Shown in pieces: positions 1-7,402 of a stretch of DNA of 15,205 nucleotides; the first letter of the stretch is position 1, and each line of letters starts with the position of its first letter. The notes under the pieces are model-generated. The model was not told the origin of the DNA, did not search any database, and saw only the letters and a program-made list of their open reading frames with translations. This DNA comes from Flavobacteriia bacterium (lineage in GTDB: Bacteria > Bacteroidota > Bacteroidia > Flavobacteriales_D > Crocinitomicaceae), in the NCBI GenBank assembly GCA_009925805.1, contig RFQF01000025.1:1-15205 (forward strand), written 5' to 3'. The position numbers and the translations under genes were made by a program.

Positions 1-2026
1 CACCCTGAGCATTACGAACCCTCCCAACAGCGGAACACTGACCATTTCGAGTACTTGCGGCGGTACTCCACAAGTATTCAATGCGCCATTTGGAACCAAC
101 ATCAACTACAATTTAACGGGATTAAATGCCAACGGTTCAAACTGCGTGGTCAATGCGGTATTCAGTGCCAACGCCAACTGCAATACGCTTCAAACCTACA
201 CCGCACCAGCGCCTTGCAATGTTGGTCCATGTTCCTTCGGAAATTTCACAGGTTCCATCACCAACTGCAATCCTGTCACCAATCAATACACGATTTCCGG
301 TACGATTAATTACACCAATGCGCCTGCTACCGGCACCCTTACATTGAGCAATTCCTGCGGAGGCTCACAAGTGTTTAACGCACCCTTCGGAAGCTCTTCC
401 AACTTTACGTTAACGGGCACCGCCAATGGGAATAATTGTACCGTTACCGCTACGTTTTCGGCCAACGGAAACTGTTCTGCTACCCTTACCTACCCCACAC
501 CTCCTCAATGCAATTGCAACGCGATGATTGGAACCTTTACTACCACGTTACAGGGGTTACCTACCATCAATTCCATATGCTATGGAAATCAATTCAACAT
601 TAACACCAACAACAATTTTGGGGTTCCAGCCGAAATCCCAGGAGCGACAACACCCGGATCGCAAAACTACGACCCCACGGCCCCTACCTATGATCCAGGA
701 ATTATTTGGTTAATTTATTCTTGTCCCCCAACTGTGGCACTCAATCCGATCATGGCACAAGCTACCGGTCTCGACGTACCCGATGACCCTTGCTTTTTGG
801 GAATCGCCTCCAACTCAGGAAATTTAAACGACGTGAACGATTTATCCACCATCAATTCCTTTCCTCCAGGAACCTTCACGAACAACACGGTGTATTATGT
901 GCCAATCACCATGTACAGTGTACAAGATGGCATTTACAGTTACATTATTGTACCCAATTTACAGTGTTATGACTTAGGCGACCCCATTGCGGTACAATAC
1001 CTTCCTCCAGTTACGGCGAATTACAGCTCCAACTGTGCTAACGGGACCGCTACGGTGACCGTTACCGGTGGTTCTCCTGCCGTTAACGGCGGCACTTCGT
1101 TTACTGCGAGCAACCTCGTTCCTGCAACGGCCGGATTTGCTGTAAATACAGCGTTGAATAATGGAAATATCATTCTTAACAATTTAAGCATTTCCGGTCC
1201 GTATTCATTTACGCTTACGGATAATATCGGATGCACCTATCCCATTGCCGGAAATTATGTAGGACCTGACCCAGTCAGTATTTCCTATCCCGATACCTTG
1301 TATTGCTTGTCGGATCCGAATCCTATCGCCACCATTACAGGAATGAATGGTGGAACGGTGAGTTCAGGAGTAGGCATTGCAGTAAATCCAACGACTGGGG
1401 AAGTGGATTTAGGCAGCTCATCGCCCGGAAGTTATTTAATTACCTACACCTCACCGGCTGCGGTTTGTCCGGGTGTAGATCAGTTCTTGTTAACCATTGC
1501 GCAAAGTCCTGTGGTAAATGCTGGAAACGATAAAGTCGTTTGTTTTGGAAATTCCATTCAATTGGAAGCTACTGGAGCCAGTTCGTATGTATGGAATGTT
1601 AATGTGGGGAATGGTATGTCCTATATGCCTCCCGTGGGCACCAATGTGTTAATCGTTACAGGAACCAACAACGCCGGATGCTTCAGTTCAGATACGGTAC
1701 TGGTGGATGTTCTCCCAGATTGTACGGGAGAAGACGTGGTTTTTTGGGTTCCCAACACCTTTACCCCAGATGGCGACCAACACAATCAATCCTTCAAACC
1801 CGTATTTTACTCAGGGTATGATCCTTTCGAGTTTGTGATGTATATTTTTGATCGCTGGGGAGAATTAGTGTATGAAACCCATAATGTTAAATTCGGTTGG
1901 GATGGATCCACAGGGCGAAGTGGTAGAAAAGCACCCGACGGCGTTTATACGTGGAAAATTGTTTTTAAGGCACTTAACAACGACGATAAAATAATGCAAA
2001 TGGGTCACGTAACCCTGATACGTTAG
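1..2026 (+). CDS. Large secreted repeat protein with T9SS type B (gliding motility-associated) C-terminal domain, 5'-truncated
   Basis: The reading frame is already open at base 2 and runs 674 residues to a TAG stop, so the true start lies outside the window. The visible N-terminal part holds two copies of a roughly 100-residue Asn/Thr/Cys-rich module (visible residues 1-72 and 101-170). It is followed by Ser/Thr/Asn-rich beta-type sequence and a PKD-like stretch near residues 500-555 (NAGNDKVVCFGNSIQLEATG). The last 95 residues (about 580-674) match the CHU_C / gliding motility-associated C-terminal domain: VPNTFTPDGD, IFDRWGELVYE, GWDG and PDGVYTWKI, ending in a basic LIR. That domain is the type B signal for export across the outer membrane by T9SS. 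I infer a cell-surface or released adhesin-like protein; no catalytic domain is visible and the ligand is unknown. Its stop overlaps the stop of the convergent msrBA gene. Confidence 0.93.
   Translation, partial: TLSITNPPNSGTLTISSTCGGTPQVFNAPFGTNINYNLTGLNANGSNCVVNAVFSANANCNTLQTYTAPAPCNVGPCSFGNFTGSITNCNPVTNQYTISGTINYTNAPATGTLTLSNSCGGSQVFNAPFGSSSNFTLTGTANGNNCTVTATFSANGNCSATLTYPTPPQCNCNAMIGTFTTTLQGLPTINSICYGNQFNINTNNNFGVPAEIPGATTPGSQNYDPTAPTYDPGIIWLIYSCPPTVALNPIMAQATGLDVPDDPCFLGIASNSGNLNDVNDLSTINSFPPGTFTNNTVYYVPITMYSVQDGIYSYIIVPNLQCYDLGDPIAVQYLPPVTANYSSNCANGTATVTVTGGSPAVNGGTSFTASNLVPATAGFAVNTALNNGNIILNNLSISGPYSFTLTDNIGCTYPIAGNYVGPDPVSISYPDTLYCLSDPNPIATITGMNGGTVSSGVGIAVNPTTGEVDLGSSSPGSYLITYTSPAAVCPGVDQFLLTIAQSPVVNAGNDKVVCFGNSIQLEATGASSYVWNVNVGNGMSYMPPVGTNVLIVTGTNNAGCFSSDTVLVDVLPDCTGEDVVFWVPNTFTPDGDQHNQSFKPVFYSGYDPFEFVMYIFDRWGELVYETHNVKFGWDGSTGRSGRKAPDGVYTWKIVFKALNNDDKIMQMGHVTLIR
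2..217 (+). repeat. Intragenic tandem module, copy A (partial at 5' edge)
   Basis: This is the first visible copy of a protein module of about 100 residues. It includes the landmarks SGTLTISSTCGG, QVFNAPFG, NCVVNAVFSANANC and PAPC. It aligns with copy B at 302-511, offset 300 bp at the CGG motif, 297 bp after a one-residue gap and 294 bp at the end. The DNA has diverged mostly at third positions while the protein pattern is kept, which suggests an old duplication under selection. More copies may lie upstream of the window. Confidence 0.85.
302..511 (+). repeat. Intragenic tandem module, copy B
   Basis: This is the second copy of the module, with TGTLTLSNSCGG, QVFNAPFG, NCTVTATFSANGNC and PPQC at positions matching copy A. 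Cysteines recur at equivalent places (CGG, NC, NC, PxxC), which would suit intramodule disulfides in an exported protein. After this copy the sequence changes character (from 512 on), so it is the last repeat of the array. Confidence 0.85.
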
Positions 2027-3066
2027 TGTTTTAGCTTTTCCTTAAAAACCTTACGGAATTTCTCTACCTTCGGCTTCACTACATACTGACAGTATTGGTT
2101 TTGCGGATTTAAGTTGAAGTAATCTTGGTGGTATTGTTCTGCCCGATAAAAATGATTGATTTCCGTGATTTCCGTAACAATGGGTTTGTCCCAAACCTTT
2201 TCTTCGGTTAATTTTTGAACGTATTCCTCTGCAGTTTTTTTCTGTGCCTCACTGTGATAAAAAATCACGCTTCGATATTGTGTCCCCACATCGTTTCCTT
2301 GACGGTTTAATTGCGTTGGGTCGTGAATCCACCAGAAAAGTTCCAACAACGCGTCGTAGGATATTTTCTTGGGATCATAAACAATTCGGGCAACCTCCGC
2401 ATGGCCGGTGCTACCTGTGCACACTTGTTCGTAGGTAGGATTGAGCACTTTGCCTCCGGCATAACCCGGATATACATCCACCACGCCCTCCAATTCTTTG
2501 AAACATGTCTCAACGCACCAAAAACACCCTGCTCCAAAAGTAGCCTCTTCGGTAGCCATCGAATCTTCCGGTAAAAAATCCAGCGCCACCGAGTTTAAGC
2601 AATATCGCAAGCCCGTAGGCTTTGGCCCATCATCAAAAACATGCCCCAAGTGTGCATCGCATTTTGCGCAGCGTATTTCCACTCGCTCCATGCCGTGCGA
2701 AAGGTCTTTTACTTCTTTGACGGCCCCTGAGTTTATCACATCGTAGAAACTGGGCCATCCCGATCCGGATTCGAACTTCGTAGAACTGGCAAATAATGGG
2801 GCGTCACACCCAATGCAGCAATAGGTTCCTTTTTCCTTATGGTAGACATATTTTCCCGTAAAGGGTCGCTCCGTTCCCCCGTCTTGAATTACTTGGCATA
2901 CATTCTTCGGCAACATTTTGTCGCCGTAAGGAATTAAATCTTGAGAATTATTCATAGGTGCATCGTTTTGAGAAAAAGAACAAGCTTGAAGAAAAAGAAC
3001 GGCTAAAATCCAAAGAACAACTTTAGGGTTTTGCCAGGATTTTTTTAACGGAATAGTGACCTGCAT
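2023..3066 (-). CDS. msrBA: Lipoprotein peptide-methionine sulfoxide reductase MsrB-MsrA fusion
   Basis: This two-domain enzyme of 347 residues reduces both epimers of methionine sulfoxide in proteins. Residues 16-29 form a hydrophobic segment ending in a lipobox (L26-Q-A-C29), so it is probably lipid-anchored outside the cytoplasm. MsrB comes first (about 45-167): zinc-binding CxxC pairs at 84/87 and 133/136, and the catalytic Cys156 in GLRYCLNS. MsrA follows (about 172-335): catalytic Cys181 in GAGCFWC and a likely resolving Cys326 in QYCQYV. The order B-A is the reverse of the MsrA-MsrB arrangement in PilB-type proteins. The ATG start at 3066 lies inside yhhQ (44 bp overlap); I prefer it because only this start includes the signal peptide. 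The next ATG (codon 38, 2955) would give a cytoplasmic form. It is the last gene of the nlpC-yhhQ-msrBA operon. An electron donor reaching the periplasm is required but not seen here. Confidence 0.94.
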   Translation of the reverse strand: MQVTIPLKKSWQNPKVVLWILAVLFLQACSFSQNDAPMNNSQDLIPYGDKMLPKNVCQVIQDGGTERPFTGKYVYHKEKGTYCCIGCDAPLFASSTKFESGSGWPSFYDVINSGAVKEVKDLSHGMERVEIRCAKCDAHLGHVFDDGPKPTGLRYCLNSVALDFLPEDSMATEEATFGAGCFWCVETCFKELEGVVDVYPGYAGGKVLNPTYEQVCTGSTGHAEVARIVYDPKKISYDALLELFWWIHDPTQLNRQGNDVGTQYRSVIFYHSEAQKKTAEEYVQKLTEEKVWDKPIVTEITEINHFYRAEQYHQDYFNLNPQNQYCQYVVKPKVEKFRKVFKEKLKH

Positions 3067-3718
3067 AGATGAGCGGAGTTAAAGCTATCCCAATAAACAA
3101 CTTTAACAGGTAGTTTGTTGGAGCAATGGTTAAATAATCGGAAAATGACATAGCCCCTGGAACCACAAAACCAATGAAAAGCACCACGTAGGAGTCGATT
3201 AATTGGGAAATCACGGTGCTTCCTGTACTCCGAAGCCAAATAAATCGGTTACCGGTTTTGGATTTTATCCATTTAAACAGCGATGCATCCAAGAGTTGCG
3301 ACAACAAAAAGGCCGCAATGCTTCCAACAATGACCATTTGTGCTTGGCCAAAAACTAAATTGTAGGATTTATTGTCTGCAAGGGTGCTGTTTGGAATTTC
3401 CATCGCCGGAATTTGAAGGGAAACACCCACCAGGATGAAGCAATACAGAATTAATCCCGAAGTAACCCAAGATAACCTACGTACGGTTTTGGCACCGTAA
3501 AACTCGTTGAGTAAATCGGTAAGTAAAAAAACGACGGGCCAAGGTAGAATCCCCACGACGGTTACTAATGGTCCTATTTTGTGTCCAAATAACCAAAATG
3601 AAATGGGCACAGCAATCAATTTATTGCTGATAAGTTCTGCAGTCACGGCGTTCGTAATGAACAAACCCGCCAAGATAATGAAGAGCCACGTTTTGCGGTC
3701 GAAATGGATAGAATTCAT
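3023..3718 (-). CDS. yhhQ: Queuosine precursor transporter, YhhQ/VUT family
   Basis: This is an inner-membrane protein of 231 residues with about six hydrophobic segments (near 10-28, 38-64, 84-105, 124-148, 166-188 and 200-220). Family landmarks are FLLTDLLNEFYGAKTVRR (64-81) and LRSTGSTVISQLIDS (162-176), typical of the YhhQ/VUT family. Members import the queuosine precursors preQ0 or preQ1 used to modify tRNA wobble bases; the exact substrate here is inferred. The ATG overlaps the stop of the upstream nlpC/P60 gene by 4 bp (ATGA), and its own 3' end overlaps msrBA by 44 bp, so all three are probably translated from one message. No queuosine biosynthesis gene is nearby. Length is normal for the family. 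Confidence 0.9.
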   Translation of the reverse strand: MNSIHFDRKTWLFIILAGLFITNAVTAELISNKLIAVPISFWLFGHKIGPLVTVVGILPWPVVFLLTDLLNEFYGAKTVRRLSWVTSGLILYCFILVGVSLQIPAMEIPNSTLADNKSYNLVFGQAQMVIVGSIAAFLLSQLLDASLFKWIKSKTGNRFIWLRSTGSTVISQLIDSYVVLFIGFVVPGAMSFSDYLTIAPTNYLLKLFIGIALTPLIYAGHYSVKKILAKP

Positions 3719-4254
3719 TTTTTATTCTTTTGATTAGCTATACCATAGTCCAATCGTTTTGTTTTTACATAACGAGAGATATAGTATTTACTCGTTTTAA
3801 AGTTATTAATTACTACCCCCCGGCTGGTCGACGAATGAATAAAATTAATAGCCTCCGGCGTCACTTCGATGACCATTCCTACATGCCCGACCGAGTTGGA
3901 GTTCCCAGTCCCTCGAAAAAAGATTAAATCTCCTGGCTGAACTTCGGATAACAGGACCGTTTCCCCCAGCTCCGCTAAGCTATAACTGGTACGTACCAAA
4001 GAGAAACCGAACGAACCAAAAATGTAATTAATAAATCCCGAACAATCGAAGCCTGTTGGAGTTGTCCCACCCCAATGATAGGGAGTTCCCAAGAGGGTTT
4101 TGGCCAAGGCAATAATTGATGCTACTTTCTCATTGGGTACGCGAACTAAGGATGAATCGCTAACTAATTGAGATGTTGAATCTTGCTTTACTTGACTATA
4201 AGCAATCGTTGAAGAAAAAAAAACAGCAAGAAAAAAAACAAGGGAATAGCGCAC
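3715..4254 (-). CDS. NlpC/P60 family cell-wall endopeptidase with signal peptide
   Basis: This predicted cysteine peptidase cuts peptide cross-links of peptidoglycan. From the start chosen here it has 179 residues: a signal peptide (1-20, MRYSLVFFLAVFFSSTIAYS), a short linker, and one NlpC/P60 domain (about 42-165). The domain shows GTPYHWGG (56-63), catalytic Cys71 in FDCSGF, His124 in VGHVGMVI and a third polar residue His140 in FIHSS. No SH3 or LysM binding domain is present. The open frame extends to a TTG at 4329, but that would bury the signal peptide and run into the divergent MerR gene. The GTG at 4254 gives a clean signal sequence and is preferred. It is the first gene of the operon with yhhQ (4 bp overlap) and msrBA. 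Confidence 0.9.
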   Translation of the reverse strand: MRYSLVFFLAVFFSSTIAYSQVKQDSTSQLVSDSSLVRVPNEKVASIIALAKTLLGTPYHWGGTTPTGFDCSGFINYIFGSFGFSLVRTSYSLAELGETVLLSEVQPGDLIFFRGTGNSNSVGHVGMVIEVTPEAINFIHSSTSRGVVINNFKTSKYYISRYVKTKRLDYGIANQKNKK

Positions 4255-4269
4255 CCACGAAATTATAAC

Positions 4270-4277
4270 TATTTTTG
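4270..4277 (+). promoter_or_regulatory. Candidate Bacteroidota -7 box for the MerR gene
   Basis: TATTTTTG matches the TAnnTTTG consensus recognised by the Bacteroidota primary sigma factor, 20 bp before the ATG at 4298. A transcription start a few bases downstream would leave a short leader. I do not see a good TTG-type -33 element at the expected distance, so this is only a moderate call. The 43 bp spacer must also serve the divergent nlpC operon. Confidence 0.4.
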
Positions 4278-4297
4278 AATTTACACCGAAACGCAGT

Positions 4298-4648
4298 ATG
4301 AATGAATTCCAAGTTCCTAAACTTACCAAGCTCTATTATTCTATTGGGGAGGTTGGGGATATTTTCCAAGTAAACACTTCATTACTCCGGTTTTGGGAAA
4401 AAGAATTCAACTTCGATATTGCAAAAAAAAACCAAAAAGGAAATAGGCTATATTCGGTAAAAGAAATCGAACGAATACGCCAAATTTATCAATTAGTAAA
4501 GGTAGAAGGCTACACCCTCGAAGGAGCAAAGAAACGGTTGAATCGCGTTTCTAAAGCCATAAAAAATCCGCCCAGTTCGGAACAATCCGAGTTGATAGCT
4601 CAGTTAGAATCGATAAAAGACCGGCTTATCGCTTTAAAAACTTTGTAA
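4298..4648 (+). CDS. Small MerR-family transcriptional regulator
   Basis: This predicted DNA-binding protein has 116 residues. A MerR-type helix-turn-helix lies at about 14-34 (YYSIGEVGDIFQVNTSLLRF), followed by a wing around 41-54 (KKNQKGNRLYSVKEI). A second helical region is at 55-82 (IYQLVKVEGYTLEGAKKRL), and a short charged helix at 95-114 is probably the dimerisation element. There is no C-terminal effector domain and no cysteine, so it is not a metal or redox sensor of the classic MerR kind; the signal is unknown. It is divergent from the NlpC/P60 operon with 43 bp between starts, so it could control that operon or itself; this is inferred from position only. Its 3' end overlaps the convergent DUF1295 gene by 23 bp. 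Confidence 0.88.
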   Translation: MNEFQVPKLTKLYYSIGEVGDIFQVNTSLLRFWEKEFNFDIAKKNQKGNRLYSVKEIERIRQIYQLVKVEGYTLEGAKKRLNRVSKAIKNPPSSEQSELIAQLESIKDRLIALKTL

Positions 4649-5549
4649 AAGGAATAAAGCGCGGAACATTGGATTGATAGGATTTGTATTCTGGATATTT
4701 TTCGGCTGAAATGGCTTCAGAAAAGTCCGAGCTTCCCTTAAAAAGTATGACCAACAAAACGCATCCTGCCATGGACCAATTAATCCATTCGCCGGTGGCT
4801 ATGATGGAAAAGCCGTAGAAAACCAACCATATTGCTTGTTCCATAGCGTAATTCGGATGCCGAACTCTTGACCAAAGACCGGTTCTAACGAAACCGTGTG
4901 CGTATTCCTCCATCGCTAAACCCAACCGGATTCTTCGGTGTTTTTCTTGTTGAAAATTCCATTGTTGTTGATCGGCAATAAATTCTACTACCACAAAAAG
5001 AATAAAAAATAGGACCAATATACCGTCCCAGACCATCAACGGACTATTTTGGGTAGCTGTAAGAATTGGAATGGTAAATAAAAAAATCAAGGTGTTTTGG
5101 TAACCACTGATGAAAAACAAATTAAAGGCAGCCCAAATCCAAGGGTTAGAAAATCCCGGGCGTTTCCGTAAAATTTCCCATCGATAATCTTCCTCCCCTG
5201 CCCAAAACTTCCACGTATATGCCCCACGTCGCGCGAAATTAAAGGTTAAACGAATTCCCCAAATACTCACCAATACCGCCATCAGTGTCATTCTATCCGG
5301 AAAACCGGCTACCGCAGTCATGTGCCAAGCATAATAAACAGGAACAATGCTCCACAACTTATCCACTTGAGAATTGTTTCGGCTGAGTTCACCCACTATG
5401 AAACAATAAGCAATTACGCCACCAACAATCCAAACCATATGGTCGTAGAGGATGGATGATTGAAGCGGAGTTAACGGAGTACCTAAATAAAATGAGATCA
5501 TAGGTAATCCAATCACAGTGAAAATCAAGAGTAAAATGGTAACTACCAT
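4626..5549 (-). CDS. DUF1295 multi-pass membrane protein (steroid 5-alpha-reductase-like fold)
   Basis: This protein of 307 residues has at least seven hydrophobic segments. Family motifs are NSQVDKLWSIVPV (59-71), IWGIRLTFNFARRGAY (96-111), EEDYRW (119-124), the C-terminal LWSRVRHPNYAMEQ (225-238) and YPEYKSYQSNVPRFIPF (285-301). The C-terminal RHPNY region resembles the NADPH-binding part of steroid 5-alpha reductases and isoprenylcysteine methyltransferases, so a lipid reductase or methyltransferase-like role is possible. The true reaction of DUF1295 proteins is not settled and I make no specific call. It lies 9 bp after the thioesterase gene, so it is probably the last gene of the mscS-thioesterase operon; a lipid or acyl substrate would suit that neighbour. 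Confidence 0.88.
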   Translation of the reverse strand: MVVTILLLIFTVIGLPMISFYLGTPLTPLQSSILYDHMVWIVGGVIAYCFIVGELSRNNSQVDKLWSIVPVYYAWHMTAVAGFPDRMTLMAVLVSIWGIRLTFNFARRGAYTWKFWAGEEDYRWEILRKRPGFSNPWIWAAFNLFFISGYQNTLIFLFTIPILTATQNSPLMVWDGILVLFFILFVVVEFIADQQQWNFQQEKHRRIRLGLAMEEYAHGFVRTGLWSRVRHPNYAMEQAIWLVFYGFSIIATGEWINWSMAGCVLLVILFKGSSDFSEAISAEKYPEYKSYQSNVPRFIPFTKFLKR

Positions 5550-5558
5550 GGGGTTTAT

Positions 5559-6005
5559 TTAATTATTAATATATCCAGCTTTTGAGGCATCAAAAGGGTA
5601 AAAACTACCCGAAGCCACTGCCAAAATAGCGTTTTCTTGGTTTCGTAAGCTCGCCTTCATAAAAATCACGCCTTTCCCTTTTCGAACAACCTCTGATTGT
5701 GCCGTAAGTATTTGCGAGATCAATCCGGGTTTTAAAAAATTCACATTCATTTCTATCGTTGAAACTACTTTCCATTCCTCAGCTACCAGGCTCATTGCGC
5801 CTGCTCCCATGGTGGCATCCAAGAGCGTGGTTAAAACTCCACCATGCACGAAACCCGGCGTTGCCAGATGCTTTGGTAAAACCGTTAATTGGTAGGTTAC
5901 TACTCCCGGTTCTAAGCGTTTGAAATCCATGCCCAGCAAGGAGGTAAAGGCATTCTTATCCAGGTATTGTTGAATTAAGAATTCTGAGGAACTGACTGAA
6001 TCCAT
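5559..6005 (-). CDS. PaaI-type hotdog-fold acyl-CoA thioesterase
   Basis: This protein of 148 residues has the hotdog thioesterase layout: an N-terminal helix (about 5-28), the signature FVHGGVLTTLLDATMG (52-67) on the central helix, and the beta sheet with VSTIEMNVNFLKPG (81-94). HGG at 54-56 and Asp63 correspond to the usual active-site region of PaaI-like enzymes, which hydrolyse acyl- or aryl-CoA thioesters. The chain length preference cannot be read from sequence. The ATG at 6005 lies 31 bp inside the mscS 3' end. The family normally has the N-terminal helix kept by this start, so the overlap looks genuine. No transit or signal sequence is visible; it is cytoplasmic. Confidence 0.9.
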   Translation of the reverse strand: MDSVSSSEFLIQQYLDKNAFTSLLGMDFKRLEPGVVTYQLTVLPKHLATPGFVHGGVLTTLLDATMGAGAMSLVAEEWKVVSTIEMNVNFLKPGLISQILTAQSEVVRKGKGVIFMKASLRNQENAILAVASGSFYPFDASKAGYINN

Positions 6006-6766
6006 GGAAAAATAGCGTTAGAAAGTTCCCGTTGCACTTGCACGAAATGGATCGTTTCCACCCAAATATTAATATTCAACGTACCCGATTGTTCATTAAA
6101 CTCCGTAAAATACAAAGCAGGAGCAGGATCTTTCAACACCTTGGCATTCGAATCTATTAAGGTTTTGATTTTCTCCAAGAATTCGGAGGAAGTTTCTTGG
6201 TAAGGCACTGGCACCAGGAGGTCGATTCGTCGCCTACCTTCACGGGTAAAGTTGGTAATTACTCCGTTGATAAGGGGCCCGTTGGGCAACACAACGGTTT
6301 TGTTGTCCACGGTTCTTATGTAGGTGTTAAACATCTGGATTTCTTTTACTTCTCCTGTAATAGTCAACGCCTGAATCGTATCATGCAATTTAAACGGTTT
6401 AACAATCAAGATAAGAACCCCTCCGGCAAAATTACTCAGTATTCCCCCGAAGGCAACACCAAACGCAATACCTACTGCTCCAAGGATGGTAACAAACGAG
6501 GTCATGGCTACTCCAAGCTGAGAAATAGCCAGAAAAACCGTTATTACCTTGGAAATAATGGAAGTAAAATTCGATAGAAAGGTAACTAATCCTTCTTCCG
6601 CTTCGCGCCGCCTCAATACTGCGGAAACCATCAATGAAATTCGTTTGGCCAACCAGAAACCAAACACCAAGATAATTAGACTCAGGACGATGTTTATGGC
6701 TAAGTTGGAAATCCAACTGAACAGTTGATCTTGTGGAATGTTTAAGGTGTGTAATAACGATTTCAT
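5975..6766 (-). CDS. mscS: Small-conductance mechanosensitive channel, MscS family
   Basis: This inner-membrane channel of 263 residues opens under membrane tension during osmotic downshock. It is close in length to E. coli MscS (286). Three membrane helices are visible (about 18-45, 65-86 and 93-125). The pore helix is rich in Gly and Ala (GAVGIAFGVAFGGILSNFAG, 96-115). It is followed by the cytoplasmic beta domain with VVLPNGPLINGVITNFTREG (158-177) and an alpha/beta vestibule to the C-terminus. The ATG at 6766 faces the alkB-like gene across 45 bp. It is the first gene of the operon with the thioesterase (31 bp overlap) and the DUF1295 gene. A TATTTTCG sequence at 6784-6791 on this strand is one base off the Bacteroidota -7 consensus and might be its promoter. 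Confidence 0.93.
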   Translation of the reverse strand: MKSLLHTLNIPQDQLFSWISNLAINIVLSLIILVFGFWLAKRISLMVSAVLRRREAEEGLVTFLSNFTSIISKVITVFLAISQLGVAMTSFVTILGAVGIAFGVAFGGILSNFAGGVLILIVKPFKLHDTIQALTITGEVKEIQMFNTYIRTVDNKTVVLPNGPLINGVITNFTREGRRRIDLLVPVPYQETSSEFLEKIKTLIDSNAKVLKDPAPALYFTEFNEQSGTLNINIWVETIHFVQVQRELSNAIFPWIQSVPQNS

Positions 6767-6811
6767 GAGCGTACGGCAAAGCGCGAAAATAAAAAAAATA
6801 AGCTTCTACCC

Positions 6812-7402
6812 GTGGATTTAGCGCAAAATAACTCCCCAACACCTTCGAATTTACACCTTTGGAAATCCTTTTTCCCGTTGGAAGCATCGAATCGATATTT
6901 GGATTACTTGCTAACCTTATCCACCTTGAAGCAAGGACAAATCACCTTGTTTGGAAATACCTATCCTACGCCGCGTCTAGAAGCATTTTATGGCGAAGCA
7001 GGGTTAAGCTATACGTATTCAAATCAAAGGTTGGCTGCCTTGCCAATGAGCTCGATATTGAAGGAAATTCAACAGGCAGTTATCGCAAAAACGCAGCAAC
7101 AGTTCAACGCAGTTTTAATCAATTACTACCGCAACGGTAACGACTCCAACGGTTGGCACGCCGACAATGAACCTGAATTAGGAAAGGATCCCATCATTGC
7201 CTCGGTGAGTTTTGGAACAAGCCGAATTTTTCAACTAAAATCGAATGCTGGAAATCAACGTCAAAGCCTTCTGCTCGAGCATGGAGATTTACTGCTCATG
7301 GGTTCCGGAATGCAACTGCACTGGAAACATTGTTTACCCAAGCGACCTAAGGTCCTTGAACCTCGAATCAACCTCACCTTTCGAAGAATAATGTATCCGT
7401 AG
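6812..7402 (+). CDS. AlkB-like Fe(II)/2-oxoglutarate-dependent dioxygenase (nucleic-acid repair)
   Basis: This oxidative demethylase of 196 residues is predicted to remove alkyl groups from damaged bases. Iron ligands are His116 and Asp118 in GWHADNEPELG and His173 in WKHCLP. The 2-oxoglutarate-binding arginine is Arg185 in PRINLTFR, with a second conserved Arg191. NYYRNGNDSNGWHADNE and the PRINLTFR ending resemble the ALKBH2/ALKBH3-type branch more than E. coli AlkB. The only in-frame start ahead of the conserved region is GTG at 6812, since no in-frame ATG precedes it; the next ATG would remove a third of the protein. It is divergent from mscS and its TAG directly abuts the stop of the convergent ABC permease. 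No ada or other alkylation-response gene is nearby. Confidence 0.9.
   Translation: MDLAQNNSPTPSNLHLWKSFFPLEASNRYLDYLLTLSTLKQGQITLFGNTYPTPRLEAFYGEAGLSYTYSNQRLAALPMSSILKEIQQAVIAKTQQQFNAVLINYYRNGNDSNGWHADNEPELGKDPIIASVSFGTSRIFQLKSNAGNQRQSLLLEHGDLLLMGSGMQLHWKHCLPKRPKVLEPRINLTFRRIMYP

Noticed and set aside
3829..3848. Possible frameshift or regulatory site at the run of C bases within the NlpC/P60 gene (ACTACCCCCCGG)
   Set aside because: The reading frame continues without break through this stretch to the end of the domain, so no slippage is implied.
4255..4329. N-terminal extension of the NlpC/P60 gene to a TTG start (204 residues)
   Set aside because: It would place 25 unrelated residues before a perfect signal peptide and overlap the divergent MerR gene and its promoter box. 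The GTG at 4254 is better.
6197..6577. 126-residue plus-strand open frame opposite mscS
   Set aside because: The mscS frame is clearly real across the same bases; the antisense product shows no recognisable domain.
6432..6887. 151-residue minus-strand frame overlapping mscS and the alkB-like gene
   Set aside because: It overlaps two genes with strong motifs in other frames and has no signature of its own.
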